From contig NZ_JABFDI010000001.1 in the NCBI RefSeq assembly GCF_013403915.1, positions 1 through 64,000 of the forward strand: DNA of 64,000 nt. The letters are read 5' to 3'. Made by a program: the position numbers and the translations under genes. Positions 32,738 to 42,047 of this stretch are shown piece after piece. The notes under the pieces are model-generated. The model searched no databases, was not told where the DNA came from, and was given only the letters and a program-made list of their open reading frames with translations. Position 1 is the first letter of the stretch. Each line of letters opens with the position of its first letter. The stretch is from Winogradskyella pacifica. Its GTDB lineage: Bacteria > Bacteroidota > Bacteroidia > Flavobacteriales > Flavobacteriaceae.

Positions 32738-33610
32738 TTAAATATTTACAATTCGCTCTAAGGCATACATAATTAATCTATCTACAACTTTTTTAGGGTC
32801 TTTACTAAAATCACCATTGGCTCTATTTGCAATAATAGCATTTAGCGATAGTGCCTCATGTCCTAATAATTTGGAAAGTCCATAAATAACAGAGGTTTCC
32901 ATTTCAAAATTTGTGATTCTAAAATCCTTATAACTAAAGTTATCTAATTTAGTATTAAGGTTAGCGTCTTGTAACGGTAAACGTAATACACGGCCTTGAG
33001 GTCCATAAAAGCCACCAGCTGTACCTGTCATGCCCTTGTGGATCTGATCACCTTCAAAATACTTTTCTAAAAACTTACTATTATCAATTACAATTGGTCG
33101 CGCTTTATTTGAGTCCCAATTGGTATGTTTAATAAATTCATCTTCTACTTCAGGATTACTGATACCTTCAATTTGATAGAAATGTAGCATGCCGTTAATG
33201 TCTAAGGCATGTGTACTGATCAAAAAAGCATCCACCGGAATATCATTCTGTAAAGATCCCGAAGTTCCAATTCTAATAATATTTAGGCTTGTTAGTTCTT
33301 CTTTTACCTCTCTAGTTTCTAAATTTATATTAACTAAAGCGTCTAGTTCATTTAAAACAATATCAATATTATCTGGACCAATTCCTGTTGAGATAACCGT
33401 TAATCTTTTATCTTGATAATATCCTGTTTGTGTTTTAAATTCTCGCTTTTGAGTGCTGAATTCAATACTGTCAAAATGTGCTGTGATTTTTTCTACACGA
33501 TCTTGGTCGCCTACAAATATGATTGTATCTGAAATATTTTCGGGTTTTAAATTTAAATGGTAAACACTACCATCTGGATTTAAAATAAGTTCTGAGTCTT
33601 TAATTGCCAT
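32738..33610 (-). CDS. Nucleoside phosphorylase (uridine phosphorylase-like)
   Basis: This 290-residue member of the PNP/UDP phosphorylase family 1 cleaves nucleosides with phosphate to base and (deoxy)ribose-1-phosphate. The G-D-Q-D-R-V phosphate-site region (about 34-39), I-G-T-S-G-S-L (about 113-119) and F-E-M-E-T-S (about 234-239) are intact. The choice between uridine and purine substrates cannot be made safely. Its start overlaps the end of the DUF1835 gene by 11 bp, and the binding-protein-like gene follows after 35 bp. Confidence 0.88.
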   Translation of the reverse strand: MAIKDSELILNPDGSVYHLNLKPENISDTIIFVGDQDRVEKITAHFDSIEFSTQKREFKTQTGYYQDKRLTVISTGIGPDNIDIVLNELDALVNINLETREVKEELTSLNIIRIGTSGSLQNDIPVDAFLISTHALDINGMLHFYQIEGISNPEVEDEFIKHTNWDSNKARPIVIDNSKFLEKYFEGDQIHKGMTGTAGGFYGPQGRVLRLPLQDANLNTKLDNFSYKDFRITNFEMETSVIYGLSKLLGHEALSLNAIIANRANGDFSKDPKKVVDRLIMYALERIVNI

Positions 33611-34541
33611 TAAATATGGTTTTTATAAGTTTATTTTGCTTTATGTTAAATTGAAAACCTAACCGATTCACACCTCCGTAAACCATATTGTTATTTATTT
33701 CTTTAGCAAAGTTATTTTGTCCTAAAAGCGCTTTATGTCCTTTTCTATTGAGTGTGATTCCATCTTCATCTTCGGTAAAAAATAAATCTAATTTATCGAT
33801 GATACGTGCTAATTGTATGTCGCCAAACCCATAATAACCTTGATAATTAAGACTGTAGCCTAAAAGATGATTTTTAGATTTTATAAAATTATCCTTTACA
33901 ATAGTTAGAATATTTGCTTCTATAACGCTAAGCCCGCTTTTTTGATAAGGAAAACGTTCTAAATGTGCTTTTAAGCAATTACTCATATATTTAAAACTAG
34001 AGTTTTTAACAATATAAGGTTTTAGAATATTATGGTCTTTACCACAGTAGGTTCTCCACAAGGCGATGGCGATATCAATATCTTCTTTGGTTAACAGTAT
34101 CCTTTCTTTATAATGTGATTTTAGTTGCTTAGGATTAAGTTCGTTTAAAGCTTTTAAACGTTTCTCGCCTTCAACACGTCCACTACATATTAAATAAAGC
34201 GGTTTATTCACATTCTTTTGATGCAACAGATTAATAACCCCTAATAAATTGATATGACAAAATAAATCATACTCAAACCAAAGGTTAATTTCGGTGTACT
34301 TATCAGTGTCATCTAATTTAGATAATTCTGTTAGAATTTCTCTAGTATTAACTTCAATTTCGTAAAATTCTTTTAGAAAATCAACTCGAAGTTTTAAAAA
34401 AGCTCTCGAGTTTATTGCAGGAATAGTTGGCCCCTCGCAAAGCATCTCTTGCCAGGTTAAGATATCTTCTTTAAAATCTAAGTCTCTTAAATAATCCGTG
34501 AGGTTATTACCATTGGTAATATGTAAACAATTTTTAGTCAT
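33600..34541 (-). CDS. DUF1835 family protein
   Basis: This 313-residue protein has a DUF1835 N-terminus (L-H-I-T-N-G-N; W-Q-E-M-L-C-E-G-P), the pattern of a family of cytosolic proteins without assigned activity. The middle contains a helical region with two Cys; the C-terminal third may be a winged-helix-like fold (D-I-Q-L-A-R-I-I-D-K-L-D). It lies 5 bp after the SUI1 gene and overlaps the phosphorylase start. Confidence 0.8.
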   Translation of the reverse strand: MTKNCLHITNGNNLTDYLRDLDFKEDILTWQEMLCEGPTIPAINSRAFLKLRVDFLKEFYEIEVNTREILTELSKLDDTDKYTEINLWFEYDLFCHINLLGVINLLHQKNVNKPLYLICSGRVEGEKRLKALNELNPKQLKSHYKERILLTKEDIDIAIALWRTYCGKDHNILKPYIVKNSSFKYMSNCLKAHLERFPYQKSGLSVIEANILTIVKDNFIKSKNHLLGYSLNYQGYYGFGDIQLARIIDKLDLFFTEDEDGITLNRKGHKALLGQNNFAKEINNNMVYGGVNRLGFQFNIKQNKLIKTIFNGN

Positions 34542-34546
34542 AAGTA

Positions 34547-34876
34547 TTAACCTCCTACACGTTTAACATTAAAGCCTTTATCTTTTAAAATTGACATTAT
34601 TTTATCGCGATAATCTCCTTGAATAATTATTTTATCATCCTTAAAACTACCACCAACACTAAGTTTTGTTTTTAGCTCTTTTGCTAATTTTTTAAAATCT
34701 TCAGTGGCTCCTGTATAGCCTTCAAGAATAGTGATAGGCTTCCCTTTTCGCTTTTCATATTTGCAAATTATGGGGTCATCTTGAAGCCATAAATTTTCCT
34801 TCGCCGAATCAGAATCATCCGTATGTTCTGGTTCATGATCTGGAAAGAGATTTTTTAATTGGTCTTGTAAATCCAT
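34547..34876 (-). CDS. SUI1/YciH-type translation factor (eIF1-like)
   Basis: This 109-residue bacterial homologue of eIF1 has an acidic N-terminal extension and a SUI1 domain with R-K-G-K-P-I-T-I-L-E-G (about 42-52), L-K-T-K-L-S-V-G-G-S (about 67-76) and I-I-Q-G-D-Y-R-D-K-I (about 83-92). In E. coli YciH is thought to influence initiation fidelity. It heads a four-gene run on the minus strand (SUI1, DUF1835, phosphorylase, binding protein) with spacings of 5, -11 and 35 bp. Confidence 0.9.
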   Translation of the reverse strand: MDLQDQLKNLFPDHEPEHTDDSDSAKENLWLQDDPIICKYEKRKGKPITILEGYTGATEDFKKLAKELKTKLSVGGSFKDDKIIIQGDYRDKIMSILKDKGFNVKRVGG

Positions 34877-34879
34877 TTG

Positions 34880-34922
34880 TTCAGTCTTAAGTTCTCAGTA
34901 TTCAGTATTCAGTTCTCAGTAG
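34880..34922. repeat. Short heptamer-like repeat (ATTCAGT-type)
   Basis: Alternating TTCTCAGT and ATTCAGT words form a 7-8 bp periodic run between the oxygenase stop and the SUI1 start. It is shorter and less regular than the runs at 4998-5055 and 5428-5473 but has the same period. Confidence 0.6.
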
Positions 34923-34953
34923 TTACTTGTAAACTGAAGCTGCATACTGCCAA

Positions 34954-35904
34954 CTACTTTTTAATAAGGCCTAGCTCAATTAAACGTTCGTTTAAAAATT
35001 CGCCAGCCGTAATATCCTCAAATCGTTTTGGATTATCTTCATCGATACAGCTTTCTAAAACATCTAATTTCATTTCGCTTACAGGATGCATAAAAAATGG
35101 CATAGAGTAGCGCGATGTTCCCCAAAGTTCTCTTGGTGGATTTATAACACGGTGAATTGTAGATTTTAATTTATTATTAGAATGACGCGATAACATATCA
35201 CCAACATTTATCATTAATTCGTCTGGTTCTGCAATAGCATCAATCCATTCACCATCGTTACGCTGCACTTGTAAGCCTCTGCCTTGCGCTCCCATTAACA
35301 ACGTAATAAGATTAATATCTCCATGAGCAGCAGCTCTTACTGCGTTTTCAGGCTCTTGTGTAATTGGCGGATAATGAATTGGTCTTAATATAGAATTTCC
35401 ATTGTGTATGTAATTGTCAAAATAGGTTTCTTCTAAATTTAGATAAAGTGCTAGAGCACGCAACACATACTTTGCTGTTTTTTCGAGCATTTGGTAGGTT
35501 TGCTTGCCAACTTTATTAAAATCGTCTAACTCTTTTACTTCAACGTTTTCAGGGTATTCTTTTCTGCGTTCCGCATCATCTTCAACATATTGCCCAAAAT
35601 GCCAGAACTCTTTTAAATCTCCTTCCTTTTTACCTTTAGCACTTTCTTTACCAAAAGACACATAGCCACGTTGACCTCCAATACCTGGAATCTCATAACT
35701 TTCTTTAACGTCTAAAGGTAAATCGAAAAAATTCTTGACTTCACCATATAAGTTATCTACTAAGGTGTCATCTAAAAAATGCCCTTTTAAAGCTACGAAA
35801 CCTATGTCTTCATAAGCTTTTCCTATATCATTTATAAATTTTTGTTTTCGTTTAGGATCTTCAGAAATGAAATCTTTTAAATCTACACTAGGTATTCTAT
35901 CCAT
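34954..35904 (-). CDS. 2-oxoglutarate/Fe(II) oxygenase, isopenicillin N synthase-like
   Basis: This 316-residue protein belongs to the isopenicillin N synthase-like oxygenase family. The ATG at 35902-35904 (MDRIPSVDL) is preferred to one 26 codons upstream because the family begins with an I-P-x-V/I-D-L motif. Iron ligands are visible in H-G-D (about 203-205) and in S-T-I-H-R-V (about 259), and the co-substrate motif R-Y-S appears near 274. It is cytosolic; the substrate is unknown. The gene is divergent from the ketoacid dehydrogenase. Confidence 0.9.
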   Translation of the reverse strand: MDRIPSVDLKDFISEDPKRKQKFINDIGKAYEDIGFVALKGHFLDDTLVDNLYGEVKNFFDLPLDVKESYEIPGIGGQRGYVSFGKESAKGKKEGDLKEFWHFGQYVEDDAERRKEYPENVEVKELDDFNKVGKQTYQMLEKTAKYVLRALALYLNLEETYFDNYIHNGNSILRPIHYPPITQEPENAVRAAAHGDINLITLLMGAQGRGLQVQRNDGEWIDAIAEPDELMINVGDMLSRHSNNKLKSTIHRVINPPRELWGTSRYSMPFFMHPVSEMKLDVLESCIDEDNPKRFEDITAGEFLNERLIELGLIKK

Positions 35905-36019
35905 GGGATTTATGTTTAAATTTTTGTCAATATACAAATGTAACGATAATAGTGCTAAAAATTGAGTCTGAATTATTGACAATTTGAAGTGTTTAATGGT
36001 TTATTGAAGCAATTTTATT

Positions 36020-36027
36020 TACATTTG
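36020..36027 (+). promoter_or_regulatory. TACATTTG promoter element of the ketoacid dehydrogenase gene
   Basis: A full TAnnTTTG match 23 bp before the ATG at 36051. A TTG at 36004-36006 stands closer than the usual spacing, so the -33 element is unclear. Confidence 0.6.
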
Positions 36028-36050
36028 AAACATAAGAGAAATAACATTTT

Positions 36051-38051
36051 ATGCCAACAATTACAAAAAGTAACATAGCCTACGACAAACGAAGTTTAAA
36101 TAACCAAACGTTATTAAAACTCTACTATAACATGCTAAAGCCACGACTAATAGAAGAGAAAATGCTCATTCTTTTACGTCAAGGTAAAATATCGAAGTGG
36201 TTTTCGGGAATAGGCCAAGAGGCGATCTCCGTTGGTGTAACAATGGCTTTAAAATCAAGCGAATATATTCTACCGATGCACAGAAATCTTGGTGTTTTTA
36301 CATCGCGAGAAATTCCGTTACATCGTTTATTTTGCCAATGGCAAGGAAAAGCAAGTGGATTTACAAAAGGTAGAGATCGTTCATTTCATTTTGGGACTCA
36401 AGAGTTTAATATTGTAGGTATGATATCTCACTTAGGACCTCAATTAGGAGTTGCAGACGGCATTGCCTTGGGGAACCTTTTAAAGAAAAACGGCAATTTA
36501 ACAGCTGTTTTTACAGGCGAAGGAGGTACTAGCGAAGGTGATTTTCACGAGGCACTAAACGTTGCTTCTGTTTGGAGTTTACCGGTTATTTTTTGTATTG
36601 AAAATAATGGCTACGGACTTTCTACACCAACCAACGAGCAATATAATTGCAAGCATTTAGCAGATAGAGGTAAAGGTTATGGTATTGAATCCTTTATTTT
36701 AGATGGTAATAATGTTATTGAAACCTATACAAAGGTTCAAAAATTAGCCGAAAGCATTAGAAAGAGACCGCGTCCGATTTTAATAGAGTTCAAAACCTTT
36801 CGACGTCGTGGACATGAAGAAGCTAGTGGTACTAAATATGTACCAAAAGAGTTAATGGACGAGTGGGAAGCTAAAGATCCTATAGAGAATTATAGAAGTT
36901 TTTTATTTAGCAAAAAGATTCTCACGCAACAAATGGATGAAGCTTATATAGAAGATATTAAATCTGAAATAGATCTGGCTTTAGAGTCCGCTTATGCTGA
37001 ACCAAATATAATTCCCAGTGAAACAACAGAATTAAGTGATGTATATAAACCATTTGACTATAAGGAATATACGCCAAGTAAAGAAACTACAGAATTACGT
37101 TTTATAGATGCCATTTCAGATAGTTTAAAACAATCCATGCGAAAGCACAAAGATCTTGTTATTATGGGACAAGATATTGCAGAATATGGTGGTGTTTTTA
37201 AAATCACGGAAGGTTTTGTAGAAGAGTTTGGAAAAGAACGTGTTAGGAACACTCCTATTTGCGAATCAGCAATAGTTGAAACTGCGATGGGATTATCGAT
37301 CTCAGGAATTAAATCGGTTGTAGAAATGCAATTTGCAGATTTTGTGACTTCTGGATTTAATCCGGTAGTGAATTATTTAGCAAAATCATATTACAGATGG
37401 CAGCAAGAAGCTGACGTTGTTGTTAGAATGCCTTGTGGTGCAGGTGTGGCTGCAGGTCCATTTCACTCACAAACCAACGAAGCTTGGTTTACTAAAACAC
37501 CAGGCTTAAAAGTCGTTTATCCGGCGTTTCCTTATGATGCTAAAGGCTTATTAGCTACAGCAATTAACGATCCTAACCCTGTGTTATTCTTTGAGCACAA
37601 GGCTTTATATAGAAGTATCCGTCAAGATGTTCCTTCAGATTATTTTACAATTCCATTTGGAAAAGCGGCCTTTTTAAAAGAAGGTGAAGCGGTTACGATT
37701 ATCACCTATGGGGCCGGAGTACATTGGGCTTTAGAAACTCTAGATAAAAATGCTGATATTTCGGCCGATTTAATTGACTTAAGAACCTTACAGCCTTTAG
37801 ATAAAGAGGCTATTATAAATTCTGTTAAAAAGACTGGTCGCGCGATAATTTTACAAGAAGATTCTTTGTTTGGAGGTATTGCTAGTGACCTTTCTGCACT
37901 ATTAATGGAGGAGTGCTTTGAACATTTAGATGCCCCTGTAAAACGCGTCGCAAGTATGGAAACTCCGATTCCTTTTATTGGTCAGTTAGAAGATCAATAT
38001 TTGGCTAAAGGCAAGTTTGAGAATGCTTTATTAGAGTTATTAAACTATTAA
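36051..38051 (+). CDS. Fused alpha/beta E1 of 2-oxoacid (branched-chain) dehydrogenase
   Basis: This 666-residue thiamine-diphosphate enzyme carries both E1 subunits in one chain. The alpha part (about 20-330) has the TPP motif G-E-G-G-T-S-E-G-D-F-H-E (about 160-171) and E-N-N. The beta part (about 345-666) begins R-F-I-D-A-I-S-D and has M-G-Q-D-I-A-E-Y-G-G-V-F. This fusion is usual in Bacteroidota and fits branched-chain 2-oxoacid dehydrogenase, which feeds branched fatty acid synthesis and Val/Leu/Ile breakdown. E2 and E3 are not in the window. A pyruvate substrate is less likely. It is followed by a strong terminator. Confidence 0.93.
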   Translation: MPTITKSNIAYDKRSLNNQTLLKLYYNMLKPRLIEEKMLILLRQGKISKWFSGIGQEAISVGVTMALKSSEYILPMHRNLGVFTSREIPLHRLFCQWQGKASGFTKGRDRSFHFGTQEFNIVGMISHLGPQLGVADGIALGNLLKKNGNLTAVFTGEGGTSEGDFHEALNVASVWSLPVIFCIENNGYGLSTPTNEQYNCKHLADRGKGYGIESFILDGNNVIETYTKVQKLAESIRKRPRPILIEFKTFRRRGHEEASGTKYVPKELMDEWEAKDPIENYRSFLFSKKILTQQMDEAYIEDIKSEIDLALESAYAEPNIIPSETTELSDVYKPFDYKEYTPSKETTELRFIDAISDSLKQSMRKHKDLVIMGQDIAEYGGVFKITEGFVEEFGKERVRNTPICESAIVETAMGLSISGIKSVVEMQFADFVTSGFNPVVNYLAKSYYRWQQEADVVVRMPCGAGVAAGPFHSQTNEAWFTKTPGLKVVYPAFPYDAKGLLATAINDPNPVLFFEHKALYRSIRQDVPSDYFTIPFGKAAFLKEGEAVTIITYGAGVHWALETLDKNADISADLIDLRTLQPLDKEAIINSVKKTGRAIILQEDSLFGGIASDLSALLMEECFEHLDAPVKRVASMETPIPFIGQLEDQYLAKGKFENALLELLNY

Positions 38052-38086
38052 GGTTTGCTTTTTGATTATATAAAATTTATACAAAA

Positions 38087-38117
38087 CACAAGAGCCAGCA
38101 AATTGCTGGCTCTTGTG
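38087..38117. terminator. Strong terminator between convergent genes
   Basis: Perfect 14 bp arms CACAAGAGCCAGCA (38087-38100) and TGCTGGCTCTTGTG (38104-38117) with a 3-base loop are followed by CTTTTTAG on the plus strand. It lies 35 bp after the E1 stop and 19 bp from the end of the convergent dipeptidase gene. Confidence 0.92.
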
Positions 38118-38136
38118 CTTTTTAGTTTAATCCACT

Positions 38137-39429
38137 TTAAGATTGCATGTTCTTAGCCACAGCCTCAACGTCATCTAAAACACGTAATAAATTCCCACTC
38201 CAGAGTTGCTCTATTTGTGCTTCTGTGTAACCGCGTTTTACTAATTCTAATGTAACATTAAATGTTTCAGAAGCATCAGACCAACCTTCAATTCCACCAC
38301 CACCATCAAAATCACTACTAATTCCTACGTGATCAATGCCAATTTTTTCGACTAAATAATCGATATGGTTTACAAAATCGTCAACATTTACAGCTTCCGG
38401 AAAACCTTCTATTTGGTTCACTTTTTCATTGGTAATGTCCATAACCTTTTTCCTGTTTTCTATAAATTCCATTTGAGTTTGTTCATCTAACTTTTTAAAC
38501 TCACCCCAGTTGTACCAAGTAATACCTAAAGAATCAGTAACGCTTTTTCGGATATCTTCCATAGCTGCATTGCGAGTATCATGTTTTTCAGTATTCAAAT
38601 AAGACGTAAAAGCAACTGTTTGTACAACGCCGCCGTTTTCTTTTAGCCAGCTTAATTGTTCATCATCTAAATTTCTACTGTGATTACATAACGCTCTTGC
38701 CGAAGAATGAGAAGCAATAATTGGAGCTTTACTTAATTCAATCATTTGTTTCATGGATTCTTTTGATGGATGCGAAACGTCAATCATCATTCCTACACGA
38801 TTCATTTCTGTAATGACTTCCTTACCTAAATCACTTAAGCCATTATGTAGCCAAACATCATCACTTTCTCCTGTATTACTGTCACATAGCTGGCTATGTC
38901 CATTGTGCGATAATGACATATAACGTGCACCAAGATTATAGAATTTTTCAACATTACTAATATCTAAACCGATAGGATAACCGTTTTCTATTCCGATCAT
39001 GGCTACTTTTTTACCTTTGGCATTAATACGTCTTACATCGTCAGAAGTTACAGCTAACTCTATATCGTTAGGAGCAATTTCTTCAACTAATTTATGAATG
39101 GCTTTAAACTTAGACATTGCATTATCATAAGCCTTTTTATAGCCTGCGTCATTTAATGAATCCTGACCTGTATAAACAATGAACCACGCCACATCTAATC
39201 CTCCTGATTTCATTTTTGGAAGCGTAATTTGTGTATCTAAATCTTGAGTATAGTTAAGTGTGTCTGTAAAGTTTTTTACATTAATATCACAATGTGTATC
39301 TAAAGTAATGACACGTTTATGTATTTCTTTAGCTTTTGCTATGAGTTCGTCTTCTTTAGGCGTTTCTGATTTGCAACTTACTGTAAGCGTAAGAATTAAT
39401 CCAAAATAGAGTATTGATTTTTTATACAT
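38137..39429 (-). CDS. Membrane dipeptidase (peptidase M19), lipoprotein
   Basis: This 430-residue renal-dipeptidase-type metalloenzyme hydrolyses dipeptides, often with D-residues. The N-terminal lipobox (L-T-V-S-C, Cys 19) predicts a lipid-anchored envelope enzyme. Metal-binding elements are visible: T-L-D-T-H-C-D (about 44-50), the H-N-G-H region (about 173), M-I-D-V-S-H (about 218), A-S-H-S-S-A-R (about 239) and S-S-D-F-D-G (about 369). It is a single gene convergent with the E1 gene. Confidence 0.94.
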   Translation of the reverse strand: MYKKSILYFGLILTLTVSCKSETPKEDELIAKAKEIHKRVITLDTHCDINVKNFTDTLNYTQDLDTQITLPKMKSGGLDVAWFIVYTGQDSLNDAGYKKAYDNAMSKFKAIHKLVEEIAPNDIELAVTSDDVRRINAKGKKVAMIGIENGYPIGLDISNVEKFYNLGARYMSLSHNGHSQLCDSNTGESDDVWLHNGLSDLGKEVITEMNRVGMMIDVSHPSKESMKQMIELSKAPIIASHSSARALCNHSRNLDDEQLSWLKENGGVVQTVAFTSYLNTEKHDTRNAAMEDIRKSVTDSLGITWYNWGEFKKLDEQTQMEFIENRKKVMDITNEKVNQIEGFPEAVNVDDFVNHIDYLVEKIGIDHVGISSDFDGGGGIEGWSDASETFNVTLELVKRGYTEAQIEQLWSGNLLRVLDDVEAVAKNMQS

Positions 39430-39537
39430 GGTTGATTTTGTTTTTTTAAAAATAACTAGAAATTAGTCTTAAAACAAAAAGACTATCATTAAAAAATCAT
39501 TAAAAACCTTACTTTTATACCTAAAAAATTAGCGACA

Positions 39538-41841
39538 ATGAAATTTAAACTACTTTTTGTATTTGTATTTATAAGCCTTATATCTTTTGGGCAACACATT
39601 CCAGATAACATAAAACCACCGAGTTGGAGTCAAAATAATCTCTCTGACTTAGTAGCATTTAATTTGCCTGCTTTCGATTTAAAAAAATTGCAAGAAGAGG
39701 ATGCTATTAATGACCAAAATAAATCTAAGCCCTGGAGATTTGGGCATGATATTTACGTAGACCATAACTTTAATGATGTTGGTGAGTGGACTACGTTAGA
39801 AAACGGAGACCGTATTTGGAGAATGGCATATACTTCTAAAGGAGCGCATTCATTAAATTTTATGTTTGATGTGTTTAAGATTCCTGAAGGTGCAAAACTT
39901 TACGTTTACAATGACGAAAAAACGGATTTATTAAGACCTTTTACACACCATAATAACAATACTGAGGAAGTTTTGGGAACCTGGTTAGTTGAAGGTAATG
40001 CGGCATATATAGAATACTATCAGCCTGCTAATGTTATTGGCGACGCTAAAATTACGGTAGGTTCAGTAGTACATGGTTACCGTACGGCAAAAGCCTTTGA
40101 AAAAAGTTTAGGAGATTCTGGTAATTGTAATTATGATGTGGATTGTGATATTACACCAGCAAGTGATCCTTATGGTTTAAATACAGTAAAAGAGAATATA
40201 AAAACGTCAGGCGCTTTAATATTAAGAGGTGGTACAGACTGGTGTTCTGGTACATTAATTAATAATACAAATAATGATGGAACACCATATATTATGACCG
40301 CTAATCACTGTGGCGGTAGCGAAAGTACTTGGTCCTTTAGATTTAACTGGAGAAGTCCAAATCCATCTTGCGGAACCACAACTAATAGTACTGACGGCAC
40401 ATATAATCAAACAGTTAGTGGTGCTATTTTAAGAGCAAGTAGCTCAAAATCGGATATGGAATTGGTTGAAGTAATTGATGCTAGTTTCTTTGAAAATAAC
40501 TACGATTTAGTGTGGGTGGGCTGGAATAGATCTACGACACAAGTACCTGCTGTGAATTTCGGTTTTCATCACCCAAGTGGCGATATTCAAAAAGTGAGTA
40601 GAAAAGACGGAGGTGTTTATAGAACGATTAATAATGATGGTACAGATGTTTGGCGAATTGAAGATTGGGATTTAGGCGTTACAGAAGGAGGTTCTTCTGG
40701 GTCTGGTTTATTTAACGAGACAGGTCATTTAATTGGCACACTTTACGGTGGTAGTGCGGCATGTAGTGGTGCTAATGATAACGGTGGCTATGATGTCTAT
40801 GGGCGTTTTGATGTTGCTTGGGATTATGGCAGTACTGTGTCATCAAGACTGAGTGATTGGTTGGATCCTTCAAATTCTGGAATTGAAATATTAGATCAAT
40901 ATCCAACGCTACAGACATATGATATTGATGCTAGAGCAAGCGCAGGTTCTGATAATACCGCAGAACTTTGTGGAGAAGATTTTACACCACAAGTCACACT
41001 AATAAACTCAGGAGTTTTACCTCTAACTTCTGCAACTGTATCCTATTCTATAGATTCTGAGACAAGTACCACAATAAATTGGATAGGAAATTTGCTTAAC
41101 GGTGAAAGTATGGTAGTGGACACACCAACGTATTCTAATCTAGGACCAGGAAGCCATTCATTTAATATTAATGTCTCTAACCCTAATGGTAGTGCGGATG
41201 AAAATACAGCAAACGATAGTTTTACTTATAATTTTAACGTATCACCAGCGTATGCAACAGCAACCGTTGTTTTCAATTTATTAACGGATAATTATGGTAA
41301 CGAAACTTCTTGGAGTCTTGTAAATAGCTCTGGTACGATAGTGGATAGTAGACCAATTAATACTTACGATGATGACACACCTTACCAAGAAACTATAACG
41401 ATTCCGAGTTTTAATGAATGTTATACATTTACAATTAGCGACTCGCAGAGTGATGGAATCTGCTGCGGTCCTTTTGGTAATGGTTCATATAGTTTAAAAG
41501 ATGAAAATGATAGCGACATCATCATTGGAGGTACATTTACTGATAATGAATCTATAACATTTAGTGTTCAAGATCCATTAAGCATTACTACATTTAGTTT
41601 AGAAAATTCTATCAATTTATATCCAAATCCTGTTACTGACAATTTAAATATTGAATTAACTCATGTTAATGAAAACGTAAGTTATCAATTATATAATACT
41701 TTAGGGCAACAAGTAAGTAGAGGTAGTTTGGTATCTAATCGATCTCATAATCTGAATATGTCAATTTATGAAACTGGAATATATTTTATTAAACTATCTA
41801 CCAATACAAGTTCAATAACTAAAAAGATTATTAAAAAATAA
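39538..41841 (+). CDS. Secreted trypsin-like serine protease with T9SS sorting domain
   Basis: This 767-residue exported protein has a signal peptide (residues 1-19, before H-I-P) and a propeptide region to about 200. The protease domain resembles lysyl endopeptidase: W-C-S-G-T-L-I then T-A-N-H-C-G (catalytic His, about 255), S-D-M-E-L-V (catalytic Asp, about 305) and G-G-S-S-G-S-G (catalytic Ser, about 386). Beta-sandwich modules follow. The last ~75 residues are a type A T9SS sorting domain (L-Y-P-N-P-V-T-D; G-I-Y-F-I-K-L). It should be released or surface-attached through the type IX system. Confidence 0.93.
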   Translation: MKFKLLFVFVFISLISFGQHIPDNIKPPSWSQNNLSDLVAFNLPAFDLKKLQEEDAINDQNKSKPWRFGHDIYVDHNFNDVGEWTTLENGDRIWRMAYTSKGAHSLNFMFDVFKIPEGAKLYVYNDEKTDLLRPFTHHNNNTEEVLGTWLVEGNAAYIEYYQPANVIGDAKITVGSVVHGYRTAKAFEKSLGDSGNCNYDVDCDITPASDPYGLNTVKENIKTSGALILRGGTDWCSGTLINNTNNDGTPYIMTANHCGGSESTWSFRFNWRSPNPSCGTTTNSTDGTYNQTVSGAILRASSSKSDMELVEVIDASFFENNYDLVWVGWNRSTTQVPAVNFGFHHPSGDIQKVSRKDGGVYRTINNDGTDVWRIEDWDLGVTEGGSSGSGLFNETGHLIGTLYGGSAACSGANDNGGYDVYGRFDVAWDYGSTVSSRLSDWLDPSNSGIEILDQYPTLQTYDIDARASAGSDNTAELCGEDFTPQVTLINSGVLPLTSATVSYSIDSETSTTINWIGNLLNGESMVVDTPTYSNLGPGSHSFNINVSNPNGSADENTANDSFTYNFNVSPAYATATVVFNLLTDNYGNETSWSLVNSSGTIVDSRPINTYDDDTPYQETITIPSFNECYTFTISDSQSDGICCGPFGNGSYSLKDENDSDIIIGGTFTDNESITFSVQDPLSITTFSLENSINLYPNPVTDNLNIELTHVNENVSYQLYNTLGQQVSRGSLVSNRSHNLNMSIYETGIYFIKLSTNTSSITKKIIKK

Positions 41842-41861
41842 ATTTTAAATTATTGATTATA

Positions 41862-41899
41862 AAAAAAGTCAGTTTCTTTAATAGGAAACTGACTTTTTT
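41862..41899. terminator. Bidirectional terminator between protease and microprotein unit
   Basis: Arms AAAAAAGTCAGTTTC (41862-41876) and GAAACTGACTTTTTT (41885-41899) pair perfectly over 15 bp with an 8-base loop and T-runs in both directions. It ends the protease gene on the plus strand and the microprotein unit (42134 to 41928) on the minus strand. Confidence 0.92.
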
Positions 41900-41927
41900 A
41901 TTAGACCTAAGTTGAACTAATTCAAGT

Positions 41928-41999
41928 TTAAGCTCTAATGGTTTTTAGGTCATCATCTAAACTGTTAGATGTGTTGACGATTTTTGATAAAACTCTCAT
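41928..41999 (-). CDS. Putative microprotein B (23 residues)
   Basis: ATG at 41997-41999, TAA at 41928-41930. The product begins MRVLSKIVNTSNSLDD and ends in L-K-T-I-R-A. It shares the M-R-x-L start, an S/T-rich middle and an L-K-x-x-R-type end with microprotein A upstream. Its stop lies 29 bp before a strong terminator. A (TTGA)7 tract ends five bases upstream of its start codon. The ORF fits a small transcribed unit but is too short for certainty. Confidence 0.45.
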   Translation of the reverse strand: MRVLSKIVNTSNSLDDDLKTIRA

Positions 42000-42004
42000 A
42001 ATAA

Positions 42005-42032
42005 TTGATTGATTGATTGATTGATTGATTGA
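42005..42032. repeat. Tetranucleotide tract (TTGA)7 before microprotein B
   Basis: Seven perfect TTGA units (TCAA on the minus strand) lie between the stop of microprotein A and the start of microprotein B, beginning five bases upstream of the latter's ATG. The 41901-42255 gap otherwise holds the two microprotein frames and the terminator. Such tracts change length by slippage. Confidence 0.9.
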
Positions 42033-42047
42033 TGAAATTTAGTGTTA

